Assembly: GCA_017466445.1 (NCBI GenBank)
Contig: JAFTUC010000032.1
Coordinates: 1 to 58,130, forward strand
Origin: Clostridia bacterium
GTDB taxonomy: Bacteria; Bacillota; Clostridia; Oscillospirales; CAG-272
DNA: 58,130 nucleotides
Reading direction: 5' to 3'
The position numbers and the translations under genes are program-made. Shown in pieces: positions 13,130-22,187 of the stretch; position 1 is the first letter of the stretch, and each line of letters opens with the position of its first letter. The notes beneath the pieces are model-generated. The model was given only the letters and a program-made list of their open reading frames with translations. It did not search any database and was not told where the DNA came from.

Positions 13130-15037
13130 ATGAAAGTATTTGAAAAAAGCAGCTGGATCTGGCTCTCTAAGGGATCCACCCCCGATCAGTACGCAGAATT
13201 TACCGACACGCTCGTCTTTGCCGACAAAAAGACGGTAATGAACCTCTCCTGCGACTCTGACTACACTCTTTGGATCAACGGAACGTACGTTTCATCGAGC
13301 CAGTACGGAGATTTTGAGCATTACAAGATCTACGACACTATCGATCTTACTCCCTATCTTGTAAAGGGCAATAACAGGATCGATATTCTCGTTCACTATT
13401 TCGGTGTCGATTCCTCAAGATACCGCAAGGCTGACGCAGGACTCATTTACGAGGTGATCTGCGAAAACGAGGTAGTCCTCGCAAGCCGCGAGGAGGTTCT
13501 CTCGAGACTCAGCCCGACCTTTGAGAGCGGAAATATGAAGCTAATCACCCATCAGCTCGGATTTTCATTTACATACAACGCCGCAAAGGAGACAGATGGC
13601 GGATACACTGCATCAGCGCCCGTCTGCAAGACATGCGAGTTCTTCCCCCGCCCGATAAAGAAGGCATCGGTATACGACAAAAAGCCGATGAAGCACGTAA
13701 AGGCGTTCAGCGACAGACATTTTCTTGTCGATCTCGGCGGCGAAAGCGTCGGATTTCCGACCATCGAGCTCTTCTCCGAGACCGAGCAGACGGTCACCGT
13801 CGCTTACGGCGAGCACACAAAAGACGGCGGCGTTCGCAGAAGGATCGCCGCACGCGACTTCTCCTTTGTCTACAAAACCAAAAAGGGCGAAAACAAATTC
13901 ACCGATTATATGCTCCGTCTCGGATGCAGATTCCTCGAGGTATTTGCCGAGGAGCCGATCCGTCTCGACTACGTAGGAGTCCGTCCGCAGGTCTATGAGA
14001 CCTCGCTTGCTCCCTACGAGATAAAGGGTGAGCTTGAAAAGCGGATCTATGAGGTAAGCGTCAACACGCTTAACATGTGTATGTTTGAGCACTACGTTGA
14101 CTGTCCGTGGCGCGAGCAGGCTCTTTACACCTTCGACTCGAGAAACCAGATGCTCTGCGGCTACTACGCCTTCAGCGATCTGAACGCCGAGTACGTCCGT
14201 GCCAACCTCAAGCTCATTTCCAAGGACACAAGAGAGGACGGACTTCTCTCGATCTGCTTCCCCGCGGGAAGCAAGACGGTCATCCCCTCCTTTGCTCTCT
14301 ACTACATGCTTGAGATGAAGGAATATCTCATGTACACAGGCGACAAGACTCTCGCAAGAGAGGCGCTTTCAAGAATGCGCGAGGTCATCGACGAGTGTCT
14401 TGCGAACACCTCAAACGGACTTATAAAGAAGTTTGAGGGCGACAATATGTGGAACTTCTACGATTGGAGACCTTTCTGCGAGGGAACGCTCGGAAAGGGC
14501 GAAAAGGCGGAGCCCGATCTTGCCATCAACTGCATATTCCTGCTCGCTCTCGACTCTCTTGAATATATCTACAACGAGCTCGGTGAGGATTTCCCCTACG
14601 TAGGTATCGGCGACTCGATAAGAAAGAGAGTAAGAGAGGAATTTATGCTTGACAGCGGAGTGTTCACAATGCGCCGCGGCAAGGACGAGCTTACCGTTCT
14701 CGGAAATACGCTCGCGATCCTCACAAACGTAGTAACTCCCGAGGAGGCCTCCCTTCTCTGCGACAAGCTTATCGACGGCTCGCTCGTTGAGTCAACGCTC
14801 AGCATGAAGATCCTCGTATACGAGGCACTGCTCAACGAAAACACCGACAAATACAAGGATTTCATCCTAAACGAGATCAAAAAGAACTATACTCTTATGC
14901 TCAGCAGCGGATCTGACACCTTCTGGGAGACCATTCTCGGAGATGCCGATTTCGACAACGCAGGAAGCCTCTGCCACGGCTGGAGCGCGGTTCCGATCTA
15001 CATTTATCACAGACTTGGCATAGCAAAGAAGCTTTGA
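13130..15037 (+). CDS. GH78-like alpha-L-rhamnosidase family protein
   Basis: A 635-residue intracellular protein with a beta-sandwich N-terminal half (DSDYTLWINGTYVS...KIYDTIDLTPYLVKGNNRIDI is the usual rhamnosidase N-domain) and an (alpha/alpha)6 barrel from about residue 300. The barrel has the conserved VDCPWREQALYTFDSRNQ entry (GH78 has DCPxRE) and a C-terminal DTFWETILG...CHGWSAVPIYI, equivalent to the W-E and H region of GH78. It is shorter than many GH78s and has no signal peptide. AGGAGG-like site GGAGGATATT precedes the ATG at 13130. It lies between an acetylesterase and a phosphoesterase. Activity on rhamnosides is inferred. Confidence 0.8.
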   Translation: MKVFEKSSWIWLSKGSTPDQYAEFTDTLVFADKKTVMNLSCDSDYTLWINGTYVSSSQYGDFEHYKIYDTIDLTPYLVKGNNRIDILVHYFGVDSSRYRKADAGLIYEVICENEVVLASREEVLSRLSPTFESGNMKLITHQLGFSFTYNAAKETDGGYTASAPVCKTCEFFPRPIKKASVYDKKPMKHVKAFSDRHFLVDLGGESVGFPTIELFSETEQTVTVAYGEHTKDGGVRRRIAARDFSFVYKTKKGENKFTDYMLRLGCRFLEVFAEEPIRLDYVGVRPQVYETSLAPYEIKGELEKRIYEVSVNTLNMCMFEHYVDCPWREQALYTFDSRNQMLCGYYAFSDLNAEYVRANLKLISKDTREDGLLSICFPAGSKTVIPSFALYYMLEMKEYLMYTGDKTLAREALSRMREVIDECLANTSNGLIKKFEGDNMWNFYDWRPFCEGTLGKGEKAEPDLAINCIFLLALDSLEYIYNELGEDFPYVGIGDSIRKRVREEFMLDSGVFTMRRGKDELTVLGNTLAILTNVVTPEEASLLCDKLIDGSLVESTLSMKILVYEALLNENTDKYKDFILNEIKKNYTLMLSSGSDTFWETILGDADFDNAGSLCHGWSAVPIYIYHRLGIAKKL

Positions 15038-15117
15038 GACACAAATAACACGGATCCCTCATTCAGCGGAAGGTGCGTATAAAAAATATTTTTACAGATA
15101 CGCAAAGGAGAAACAAA

Positions 15118-16203
15118 ATGAACTTTTTAGCCTGCACTCCATCAGTCTTCGTCATCGGAAGCCGGTACGAAATACTCATAAATACTCTTGAAAACGGAAT
15201 AGTTACCTTAAATATCGGAAATGACACCTATTACGAGGAGAACTCGGGTGTCCTCAGCTCGGAGAAGAGCTATGCAAAGATCCGTGTAGATCAGGAGATA
15301 CTTGATCGCGCGAGATCGTACACGGTGAATTTCAGAAAAAGCATAAACAGAAAGGCGTATTATTCCGAGCTCGGTGATACACAGAGCACTACCTTTGAGT
15401 TTAAGCCTCTGACCAAGACCGAAAACATCAATATATATCACATCGCTGACGTTCATTATCGCTTTGCCATAGCAGAAAGCGCATGCTCCTTCTTCGGAGA
15501 CGACGTAGACCTCTTTGTTGTCAACGGAGACATCGGCGAGGTGGAGACCGAAAGAAATTATCTTGAAGTCGCAAGATTCGTCGGAAACATATCTAAAGGT
15601 CGCGTTCCCGTTATTTTCGCAAGAGGAAATCATGATACGCGCGGACATCTCGCCGAGCGCTTCACCGACATCTTCCCGGCGGACGGAAAAAGCACTTACT
15701 TCGGATTTTCAGTAGGCTCGCTCGAGGGCATCGTTCTCGATTGCGGCGAGGACAAGATCGACAATATCAAGGAGTACGGCGGCGTAAACATTTTCGAAAA
15801 TTTCAGACGCCGCGAGCTTGAATTCCTCAAAGCGCTTCCCGCTTTCGAAAATGGCAAGATCTCCTTTGCAGTCAGCCATATGTGCCCCGCACAGAACACT
15901 CTCACTCCCGGAGACGTCTTCGATATCGACCGAGAGGTGTATGAAAAATGGAACACCGAGCTTTCGCGCATCGGTATCAAATTTATGGTCTGCGGACATA
16001 TACACAAGGCGTACATCCTTGAAAAGAATGACAAGAGAAGTCTCCGTCCTCACGATTATCCCGTGATCGTAGGCTCCGCTTGCTTTGGCGACAGCGACAT
16101 CTGGGGTACTGCCATCACGCTTTCAAAGGACTCTCTCTTAGTCAGATTCACCGACAAGGAAAAAAGCGTACGTGAGGAGCACACCGTAGATCTTACGCAT
16201 TAA
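15118..16203 (+). CDS. Calcineurin-like metallophosphoesterase
   Basis: A 361-residue protein with an N-terminal beta-rich domain (about 1-105) and a metallophosphoesterase domain carrying the full metal-ligand series: DVH (IADVHYR), GDIGE, GNHDTRG, an SHMC histidine, and GHIH (VCGHIHK). It has no signal peptide and would hydrolyse a phosphoester in the cytosol; the substrate is unknown. The ATG at 15118 has GGAG six nt upstream; the longer frame from 15073 has none. It follows the GH78-like gene by 80 nt and may share its transcript. Confidence 0.87.
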   Translation: MNFLACTPSVFVIGSRYEILINTLENGIVTLNIGNDTYYEENSGVLSSEKSYAKIRVDQEILDRARSYTVNFRKSINRKAYYSELGDTQSTTFEFKPLTKTENINIYHIADVHYRFAIAESACSFFGDDVDLFVVNGDIGEVETERNYLEVARFVGNISKGRVPVIFARGNHDTRGHLAERFTDIFPADGKSTYFGFSVGSLEGIVLDCGEDKIDNIKEYGGVNIFENFRRRELEFLKALPAFENGKISFAVSHMCPAQNTLTPGDVFDIDREVYEKWNTELSRIGIKFMVCGHIHKAYILEKNDKRSLRPHDYPVIVGSACFGDSDIWGTAITLSKDSLLVRFTDKEKSVREEHTVDLTH

Positions 16204-16210
16204 AAAGCTC

Positions 16211-16477
16211 TCATATCGGAAGAATATCCTCTAAGATATCGTAAAGATGACAGGGCTCGACCTCCATATCGGAAAGAAGCCTCAGCAGTCTCTCGCACGC
16301 AGTAACATCGTCGCTCACATCCCTTGCAAGCGCGCTTTCGAAATTCCCTTCGTAAGCCATGGAGATCTCAACAGAGTAGCTTTCTCTGCTTTCAAGCATC
16401 CCCTTTATGAGCGTATACGTAAGATGTCTTCTGTTTAGTGTATGTTTATCTATCTTCATATGCACGTCAACTGGCAT
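16211..16477 (-). CDS. DUF6514-like small protein
   Basis: An 88-residue soluble acidic protein converging on the phosphoesterase gene. The pattern (LTYTLIKGML...YSVEISMAYEG...ALARDVSDDVTACERLLRLLSDMEVEPCHLYDILEDILPI) resembles the DUF6514 family of Clostridia, whose end reads as a helix followed by a xHLxDVxEDxL motif. Its function is unknown. A good SigA promoter lies upstream and a perfect 14-bp palindrome sits in the 5' leader, so it may be regulated. Start ATG 16477 has AAAGGG ten nt upstream; an internal ATG at 16459 is possible. Confidence 0.7.
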   Translation of the reverse strand: MPVDVHMKIDKHTLNRRHLTYTLIKGMLESRESYSVEISMAYEGNFESALARDVSDDVTACERLLRLLSDMEVEPCHLYDILEDILPI

Positions 16478-16533
16478 AAACGGCTACCCTTTCAGTACAT
16501 TCCGAGTGTCGAATCCCCATTGTAATCAGCACG

Positions 16534-16547
16534 CACAACATGTTGTG
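16534..16547. promoter_or_regulatory. Perfect 14-bp palindrome, candidate operator
   Basis: CACAACATGTTGTG is fully self-complementary and lies between the promoter (16573-16601) and the start of the DUF6514-like gene, a usual place for a repressor site. It is not a LexA box (the GAAC/GTTC spacing is wrong). Confidence 0.5.
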
Positions 16548-16572
16548 TTCGTTTGCTCTGCTTTCTGTATTT

Positions 16573-16601
16573 ATACTACCACATTTAGTGTTTTTACTCA
16601 A
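16573..16601 (-). promoter_or_regulatory. SigA-type promoter of the DUF6514-like gene
   Basis: On the minus strand TTGAGT (16601-16596) and TAGTAT (16578-16573) are 17 nt apart. Confidence 0.6.
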
Positions 16602-16639
16602 CACTCGCGCCTCAAACAGCGCTGACCGGCACCGTAATA

Positions 16640-16671
16640 AAAATATCACTTATGCCATAATGTGATATTTT
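16640..16671. promoter_or_regulatory. Inverted repeat upstream of the chromate transporter genes
   Basis: AAAATATCAC (16640-16649) and GTGATATTTT (16662-16671) are perfect 10-bp arms 12 nt apart, about 75 nt before the chromate transporter start. This spacing suits a dimeric repressor; the regulator is not identified. Confidence 0.45.
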
Positions 16672-16747
16672 CCGCGCTTATATGTGAAATAATGCACAAA
16701 AAGAGTAGATTTTTACACAGTATTACGACTATTCAAAGGAGAACAGC

Positions 16748-17377
16748 ATGAACCAAAAACAAAACGGTGCTACGTCTCGCACCGGTCTGCTATTTTCGCT
16801 CGCCTGGGTATTTTTCAAGATCGGACTTTTCACCTTCGGCGGCGGATACGCCATGATCCCGATAATCCAGTCCGAGGTATCGGAAAAGCGCAAATGGATC
16901 AGCGAGGACGAGCTTATGCACATCGTTACGATCGCCGAATCGACCCCCGGTCCGATCGCGATAAACTCGGCGACCTACGTCGGATACAAGATCTGCGGCA
17001 TACTCGGATCGCTTGCGGCAACGGTCTCGGTCGTACTCGCCCCGTTTACGATAATATTTCTCATCTCGCTCTTTTTAGAGAGCTTTATGAAATTCACCTT
17101 GGTCGCAAACGCGTTCCGCGGGATCCAGATCGCCGTCGCATTTTTGATCCTTTCGGCGGGAATAAAGTTTGTAAAAAAGCTGAAAAAGGATCCCTTTAAC
17201 ATGATCCTCGTCTCGCTGACCGTTGCTGTCATGCTTATTCTCGATATCTTTGCGCTGAGCTTCTCATCCGTTTATCTTATCTTAATGGGTGCCCTTGCCG
17301 GACTCGTTTTCACGGCGGTAAACATCTCCCGTGAGAAAAAAGCCGTGTCCACAGAGGACAAGGAGGATGAAAAATGA
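16748..17377 (+). CDS. Chromate transporter family, subunit 1
   Basis: A 209-residue membrane protein, one half of a split short-chain CHR pair. The family motif FFKIGLFTFGGGYAMIPIIQSEV lies at residues 19-42, followed by AESTPGPIAINSATYVGYK (CHR signature) and five or so TM segments. Such pairs form a heterodimer; the family exports chromate in known cases, but many members in anaerobic gut bacteria have unknown substrates. AAAGGAG precedes the ATG. The stop overlaps the ATG of the second subunit (ATGA). Confidence 0.88.
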   Translation: MNQKQNGATSRTGLLFSLAWVFFKIGLFTFGGGYAMIPIIQSEVSEKRKWISEDELMHIVTIAESTPGPIAINSATYVGYKICGILGSLAATVSVVLAPFTIIFLISLFLESFMKFTLVANAFRGIQIAVAFLILSAGIKFVKKLKKDPFNMILVSLTVAVMLILDIFALSFSSVYLILMGALAGLVFTAVNISREKKAVSTEDKEDEK

Positions 17378-17982
17378 TGATCTATCTTCAGCTTTTTTTA
17401 ACCTTCTTTAAGATAGGGATCGTCTCCTTCGGAGGCGGATACGCGATGCTCGCACTTATGACCGACGAGATCCTCGCTCACGGATGGCTCGATGCCGAAA
17501 TGATAAAGAATTTTATCGGTATCGCAGAATCCACTCCCGGACCGATCTCGATCAATATGGCGACCTTTGTCGGAAGCTCTCAGGGTGGATTTTTAGGCTC
17601 GCTCTGCGCGACTCTCGGAATGATAATGCCCTCGTTCATCATCATTCTTATAATCGCCGCACTGCTCAAAAATCTCATGAAGAACCGTTACGTCAGCGGT
17701 TCTCTTTCGGGCGCTCAGCCCGTAGCCGTCGGACTTATCGTCGCCACCGGTGTGAGCTTTATGATAGCTCTATTCCTTCCTTTCTTCGGAAGCCTTTCGA
17801 TAGAAAAGGTATTAAAGGCGCCTCAGAAGGATATCTCGACCTACGTAATCGCCGTTCTCGTCTTTATCTTTATGCTCGTATTCAAAAAAATAAAGAAGAA
17901 GCAACCCTCACCCGTCCTTCTCATCCTCGTCTCCGCCGTTTTAGGAATGACGGTATGCCCGATAGTCGGACTTATAAAGTAA
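17374..17982 (+). CDS. Chromate transporter family, subunit 2
   Basis: A 202-residue partner of the preceding protein with the same repeated motifs: FFKIGIVSFGGGYAMLALMTDEI, then AESTPGPISINMATFVGS, and hydrophobic segments at about 80-100, 112-130, 150-165 and 175-200. The internal similarity of the two subunits reflects the old duplication known for the family. Translational coupling by a 4-nt overlap suggests equal amounts. It ends 1 nt before the next gene. Confidence 0.88.
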   Translation: MMIYLQLFLTFFKIGIVSFGGGYAMLALMTDEILAHGWLDAEMIKNFIGIAESTPGPISINMATFVGSSQGGFLGSLCATLGMIMPSFIIILIIAALLKNLMKNRYVSGSLSGAQPVAVGLIVATGVSFMIALFLPFFGSLSIEKVLKAPQKDISTYVIAVLVFIFMLVFKKIKKKQPSPVLLILVSAVLGMTVCPIVGLIK

Positions 17983-17983
17983 A

Positions 17984-18760
17984 ATGGATATCAAGATCCC
18001 GGAATTCGCAATTCCCGGCAACGCCTCACTATTTTCGCAGGCATGCGATCTTGCCCGACGCTTTGCCTATTCTGACGGTGACAAAAGCGGCATCGGAAGA
18101 CTTTCGGAGCGCCGTCTCCACAGTACTCTGAAATTTTATTACGAGAGCGATATTTCCCTTCACGAGATAAAGGTGGGCCCCTATTTTGCCGACATTCTCA
18201 CATCATCACGAATAATCGAGATACAGACGGGAGACCTCGGTCTGCTCAGAAAAAAGCTTGATTTTTTTCTGCCCGAGCACAGAGTGACGGTAGTTCATCC
18301 AATGGCGAGCGAGCTCAGGATATCACGGATCGATCCCGAAACGGGCGAGCGCACAAGCTCGCGCAAAAGTCCTTTGCACGCAGATATATATACAGCGGTA
18401 CCTCAGCTTTATCGGATAAGACCCTACCTTTCGCACCGAAATCTTGCCGTACGACTCGTTTTTCTGTCGATGGAGGAGTTTCGTACTCCCACGAAAAAGC
18501 ACGCGTGGGGACGTCACAAGGGATCTGTACGACTCGAGCGCTTTCCCGAGGCACTCCATTACGAGGTCGATCTCTCTACTCCCGAGGATTACCGCGTTTT
18601 TCTGCCGAACGAGTTGCCCAAGCGCTTCACGTCGAGCGATCTTAAGTGTCTCACGGGATGCAAAAACGCCTCCCTGCTACTCACGATCCTGACAAGCGTG
18701 GGAACGGTCGTAAGGGTCGGAAAGATCGGAAATTCATACGTTTATGAGATAAAAGAATAA
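17984..18760 (+). CDS. Conserved hypothetical protein with nuclease-like core
   Basis: A 258-residue cytosolic protein of a family I recall as common and uncharacterised in Clostridia: RLHSTLKFYYESDISLHEIKVGPYFADIL, then SRIIEIQTGDLGLLRKKLDFFL, HRVTVVHPM, RKSPLHADIYTAVPQLYRIRPYL and RLVFLSMEEFR. The D-x(n)-E-I-Q-T-x(n)-K spacing in the N-terminal half resembles a PD-(D/E)XK nuclease core, and the C-terminal part looks like a winged-helix; both are inference. It follows the transporter pair by 1 nt, so it is cotranscribed with it, without any clear functional link. Confidence 0.65.
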   Translation: MDIKIPEFAIPGNASLFSQACDLARRFAYSDGDKSGIGRLSERRLHSTLKFYYESDISLHEIKVGPYFADILTSSRIIEIQTGDLGLLRKKLDFFLPEHRVTVVHPMASELRISRIDPETGERTSSRKSPLHADIYTAVPQLYRIRPYLSHRNLAVRLVFLSMEEFRTPTKKHAWGRHKGSVRLERFPEALHYEVDLSTPEDYRVFLPNELPKRFTSSDLKCLTGCKNASLLLTILTSVGTVVRVGKIGNSYVYEIKE

Positions 18761-18807
18761 AAATATCCCTTGGAGCACCCTGCTATATCGGTGTCCAAGG
18801 GATATTT
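18761..18807. terminator. Bidirectional terminator between converging genes
   Basis: AAATATCCCTTGGA (18761-18774) pairs perfectly with TCCAAGGGATATTT (18794-18807). The loop holds a further GCACC/GGTGT stem. It serves the plus-strand unit ending at 18760 and cca ending at 18807. Confidence 0.8.
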
Positions 18808-20030
18808 CATTTTATCAATTTCTTTGCCATTTCGAGAAGGGGGTCCCGTTCATTCGGGATCTCGCCCTCGATCACCGCGCCAAGCAGAGCCTGAAGCACC
18901 CTCCCCATTTCGGAGGTCTTCGGAACTCCTACGGACGCAAGCATTCCTCCGTCGACGGAAAGCTGCTTTATACTTACGCACGCTCCCGAATCGGATATCT
19001 CTTTTACCTTTTCCAAAAGTCTGTCAAGCTCTGCCATTTCCATCTCATTCGGATGTGCAAGTGCCCTTTTGAAGGTGATGATCCTTTCGAGATCGCTTTT
19101 TCCGTACCTTGAGAGCAGATATGCGCACTCGGTGTTAAATCTATCGGACGAGCTTTTCGGGAGCTCAAGACCGACCGAGGATACGATCAGCTTTACCGCA
19201 CGGCAGGTCTCATTATCGGTCTTCAGCGATCTCATAGTGCTTGCGCTCTTCTCGGGCGTCCGATCGCAAAGAAGCGCCGCGTAGCGCAGGGTATGGTCGG
19301 GCGGAAGCAGGTCGAGCAGCTCGATACCCTCCCTCGGCACCTTGCCAAGGACGGTCTCAAGCACGGGATAAAATTCAAGCAGCGTATCTATCGCCTTATT
19401 TCCGAGTATCAGCTTAGTAAGCTCCGAATAGATCCGCTCCGCCGAAATATTCTTAAGAAGCTCTCTGTTTGATATCACCGACTCCGCAGTGCTTCTTTCG
19501 ACCTCGAAGCCGAGCACCGAGGCAAATCTCATCGCTCTCAGTATCCTGAGTCCGTCCTCGTTAAATCTTGTATCGGCATTTCCGACACAACGGATAGTCT
19601 TTTTTTCTATATCCTTTTGACCTTCAAAAAGATCGACGAGTCCGACGCTCGGATTATACGCCATAGCATTGACGGTAAAATCCCGACGCGAAAGATCCTC
19701 TTCTATATTGCGAACAAAGGTGACGTTTTCGGGATGTCTGTTATCAAGATATCTTCCGTCCGTTCGGAATGTCGTTATCTCGATATTCTCTCCTTCATGG
19801 ACGACCGTGACGGTTCCGTGCTTCAGCCCTGTGAGTATGACTCTGTGATCGGCAAAGCAGCTTACCGTTTCCTCGGGGAAGGCGTCGGTCGTAATATCGA
19901 AATCGTGCGGGATCTTATCCATCAGCATATCGCGAACGCAGCCGCCGACTATATAGCCTTTATACCCGTTTTCCCCGAGTATATCAATAACGTCTCTTAT
20001 TTTTCCCGGAATCTCTATTTTTCCGAACAC
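18807..20030 (-). CDS. cca: CCA-adding tRNA nucleotidyltransferase
   Basis: A 407-residue class II CCA-adding enzyme that builds or repairs the 3' CCA of tRNAs. The nucleotidyltransferase head is clear: GYIVGGCVRDMLMDKIPHDFDITTDA (catalytic aspartates in DFD), FRTDGRYLDNRHP, EEDLSRRDFTVNAMAYNP (residues about 108-125), and NEDGLRILRAMRFA in the neck. The start is GTG 20030 with AGGAGTG upstream; a nearby ATG is out of frame. It is a lone gene with a perfect promoter. Confidence 0.93.
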   Translation of the reverse strand: MFGKIEIPGKIRDVIDILGENGYKGYIVGGCVRDMLMDKIPHDFDITTDAFPEETVSCFADHRVILTGLKHGTVTVVHEGENIEITTFRTDGRYLDNRHPENVTFVRNIEEDLSRRDFTVNAMAYNPSVGLVDLFEGQKDIEKKTIRCVGNADTRFNEDGLRILRAMRFASVLGFEVERSTAESVISNRELLKNISAERIYSELTKLILGNKAIDTLLEFYPVLETVLGKVPREGIELLDLLPPDHTLRYAALLCDRTPEKSASTMRSLKTDNETCRAVKLIVSSVGLELPKSSSDRFNTECAYLLSRYGKSDLERIITFKRALAHPNEMEMAELDRLLEKVKEISDSGACVSIKQLSVDGGMLASVGVPKTSEMGRVLQALLGAVIEGEIPNERDPLLEMAKKLIK

Positions 20031-20064
20031 GGTCCATCACTCCTTTCCTTTTACAATTATTATA

Positions 20065-20093
20065 ATTATACACTTACTTTTGAATTATGTCAA
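20065..20093 (-). promoter_or_regulatory. SigA-type promoter of cca
   Basis: Minus strand TTGACA (20093-20088), 17 nt, TATAAT (20070-20065). Confidence 0.85.
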
Positions 20094-20095
20094 GA

Positions 20096-20136
20096 ACAAA
20101 AAGACCGGAACGCAAAGCACGTTCCGATCTTTTTTG
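20096..20136 (-). terminator. Terminator of the ABC uptake operon
   Basis: AGACCGGAACG (20102-20112) pairs with CGTTCCGATCT (20120-20130) with one mismatch. On the minus strand it is followed by TTTTTG. It overlaps the upstream edge of the cca promoter region. Confidence 0.8.
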
Positions 20137-20147
20137 TTTTTGGTGAA

Positions 20148-21173
20148 TTAACCGGTGATACCCGAACGCTCGATACCCTGGATAAGATATCTCTGGCAGA
20201 ACAGGTATATTACGATAAGCGGAGCTATTATAAGAAGTCCGCAGGTGTGCAGGACAGACTGTCCGTAAAGCGTCGTATGCGTTTCGTCGATAGCCATCAA
20301 TGAGGGCGGTATATCAGCGAAGTGTGCAAGAACGAAGCTGTTCGTGTTACTCGTATAGAAGAGCTTCGTGTAGAAGCTGTCAGTCCACTGCCACGAGAAC
20401 GCGAATAGGAAGATGGTTATCATCATCGGGATCGAGATCGGAAGAATGATCTTGAAATAGGTCTTGAAGACGCTTGATCCGTCGATGTACGCAGATTCCT
20501 CAAGCTCGTCGGGAACGCCCTTATAGAACTGTCGCATCATGAATATGTACAGACCGTTCTTTAGTCCTATCGCGGTAAGCGAAAGGATTATGAAGGGTGC
20601 CTTCGTGTTAAGAAGCTTTAACGGACCGAATCCCATAAGCTCAAACACTCCGAAGAGGTCAAATTCCATAAACTTAAGGAAGAGAGGATATTTGATAGTC
20701 TCGGGCGGGATCATCATAGTGAGGAGAACGAATCCGAAGAGGATTCCGCTTCCCTTGAACTTATACTTTGCAAATCCGTAACCGACAAAGCTACATACAA
20801 AGGTCTGGATCAGTGCACAGGCAAGGGAGATCGTTCCCGTGTTAAGAACACATCTCCAATACGAGTTCTCAGCGATGATCGTCTTATAGGTGTCGAGTGA
20901 CAGGTGCTTGGGAATATACTTGACCGTAACGTCGGAGAAGTCTTCGATTGCCTTGAAGGACGAGGATATCTTACTGAAGAAGGGGTTCAGTATGATATAA
21001 CACATTCCAAGCAGGATGACAAATCTGAAAAGCTTGAATATTACCTGCACGAGGAAGCCCGTGTTCAGATATTTGAGCTTGAATCTCTGCCATCTCGATG
21101 CTCTTTCAAAATCGACGCGGATCTTTCTCTTGGTCTCTTTGAGGACCTTTGTGTCTTTCTTTGCAGAATTCAT
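20148..21173 (-). CDS. Carbohydrate ABC transporter permease (MalG type), pair 2
   Basis: A 341-residue inner-membrane permease with six predicted TM segments. The EAA loop that docks the ATPase reads EESAYIDGSSVFKTYFKIILPISIP (about residues 225-250), matching the MalG branch. The N-terminal about 40 residues are charged and cytosolic. It is the last gene of the seven-gene operon and lies 12 nt after its partner at 21186. No ATPase is encoded in the operon, so it must use a shared MsmX-type ATPase (family knowledge). The substrate is probably an oligosaccharide; the sequence does not say which. Confidence 0.88.
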   Translation of the reverse strand: MNSAKKDTKVLKETKRKIRVDFERASRWQRFKLKYLNTGFLVQVIFKLFRFVILLGMCYIILNPFFSKISSSFKAIEDFSDVTVKYIPKHLSLDTYKTIIAENSYWRCVLNTGTISLACALIQTFVCSFVGYGFAKYKFKGSGILFGFVLLTMMIPPETIKYPLFLKFMEFDLFGVFELMGFGPLKLLNTKAPFIILSLTAIGLKNGLYIFMMRQFYKGVPDELEESAYIDGSSVFKTYFKIILPISIPMMITIFLFAFSWQWTDSFYTKLFYTSNTNSFVLAHFADIPPSLMAIDETHTTLYGQSVLHTCGLLIIAPLIVIYLFCQRYLIQGIERSGITG

Positions 21174-21185
21174 ACCTTCACCTCC

Positions 21186-22169
21186 TTAATCTTTTCTCTG
21201 ATAGAAGACAAATGTCTTTATCAGAACAAATACAAGTATTACTATCGCCGCAACAACAAGGAAATAGATCCAGGACATCGCCGTTGCTACGTTAGGATCC
21301 TTCAGGTAGTAACCCGAAATATAGCTCATTACCGAGTTATCTGCCTTGGTAAACGAGTCTATAACCGTATAGATCGAGTTTACAAGGATCATAGGGCTTA
21401 TCATCGGGAAGGTTACCTTCCAGAAGGTCTCCCATGCGGTCGCTCCGTCTATATCACAGGACTCGTATATCGCAGGGGATATCGACTGAAGTCCGGCAAG
21501 GAATATAAGGAGCTGTACTCCTGCATCGTTTACGATATTATATATATCGTTTACGAGCTGGGTGATATAGCCTACAAGCTCTGTTCCAACCTTCATGTTG
21601 GAGAAGAGCACCGAGATATCCGCCGCGGAGATTATCTGACTTGCGGTAGATTCCTCGCCCGCAACACCGGTATCAACGCCCTCGTTACTGTTCATGTAGT
21701 TAAGCATTGCCGAGTTGCTGGTATCAAGGCTATCTATAAGTCCGGTGGAAAGAATAACGGGAACGAAGAGGATTGCTCTGAACGCCGCACGTCCTACCAT
21801 CTTCTGGTTAAGAAGAATAGCAAGGAAGAGCGAGAGGAAGACTATCGCGGGAATGTTGATTACCATTTCCTTAAGTCCTCCCGTGAGGACCTGAACGAAG
21901 TTCAGATCCTCAAAGAGAGCCTCTTTGTAGTTTTCAAATCCTGCGGAAACGAACGTATCGGCAACTCTCGTCTGGAATGTAAGAGAGACCGATTGAACTA
22001 TGATCGGAAGGTATATAAATACAAGTCCGATAACAAAGGGGAGGACGAATACCCATCCGGCACGTGCCTTCTTCTTATCAAGAGACACGACCTTTTTCTT
22101 CGGAGAGGATACCTTTGCACTCTGCACCTTTTCTGCCTTTATCTTCTTAGGCTTTGCTGCTTTATCCAT
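21186..22169 (-). CDS. Carbohydrate ABC transporter permease (MalF type), pair 2
   Basis: A 327-residue permease with a lysine-rich N-terminal cytosolic arm (KPKKIKAEK...KKARAGW) and six TM segments. The EAA loop reads YESCDIDGATAWETFWKVTFPMISP. A periplasm-side loop of about 60 residues (LDTSNSAMLNYMNSNEGVDTG...FSNMKVGTELVGYITQL) between TM helices is longer than usual. It partners with the gene at 20148. It follows the DUF5696 gene by 18 nt. Confidence 0.87.
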   Translation of the reverse strand: MDKAAKPKKIKAEKVQSAKVSSPKKKVVSLDKKKARAGWVFVLPFVIGLVFIYLPIIVQSVSLTFQTRVADTFVSAGFENYKEALFEDLNFVQVLTGGLKEMVINIPAIVFLSLFLAILLNQKMVGRAAFRAILFVPVILSTGLIDSLDTSNSAMLNYMNSNEGVDTGVAGEESTASQIISAADISVLFSNMKVGTELVGYITQLVNDIYNIVNDAGVQLLIFLAGLQSISPAIYESCDIDGATAWETFWKVTFPMISPMILVNSIYTVIDSFTKADNSVMSYISGYYLKDPNVATAMSWIYFLVVAAIVILVFVLIKTFVFYQRKD

Positions 22170-22187
22170 TATATCTACTCTCCTTTC

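Noticed and set aside
16534-16547. LexA (SOS) box
   Set aside because: The palindrome lacks the CGAAC-N4-GTTCG spacing, although GAAC occurs beside it on the minus strand.
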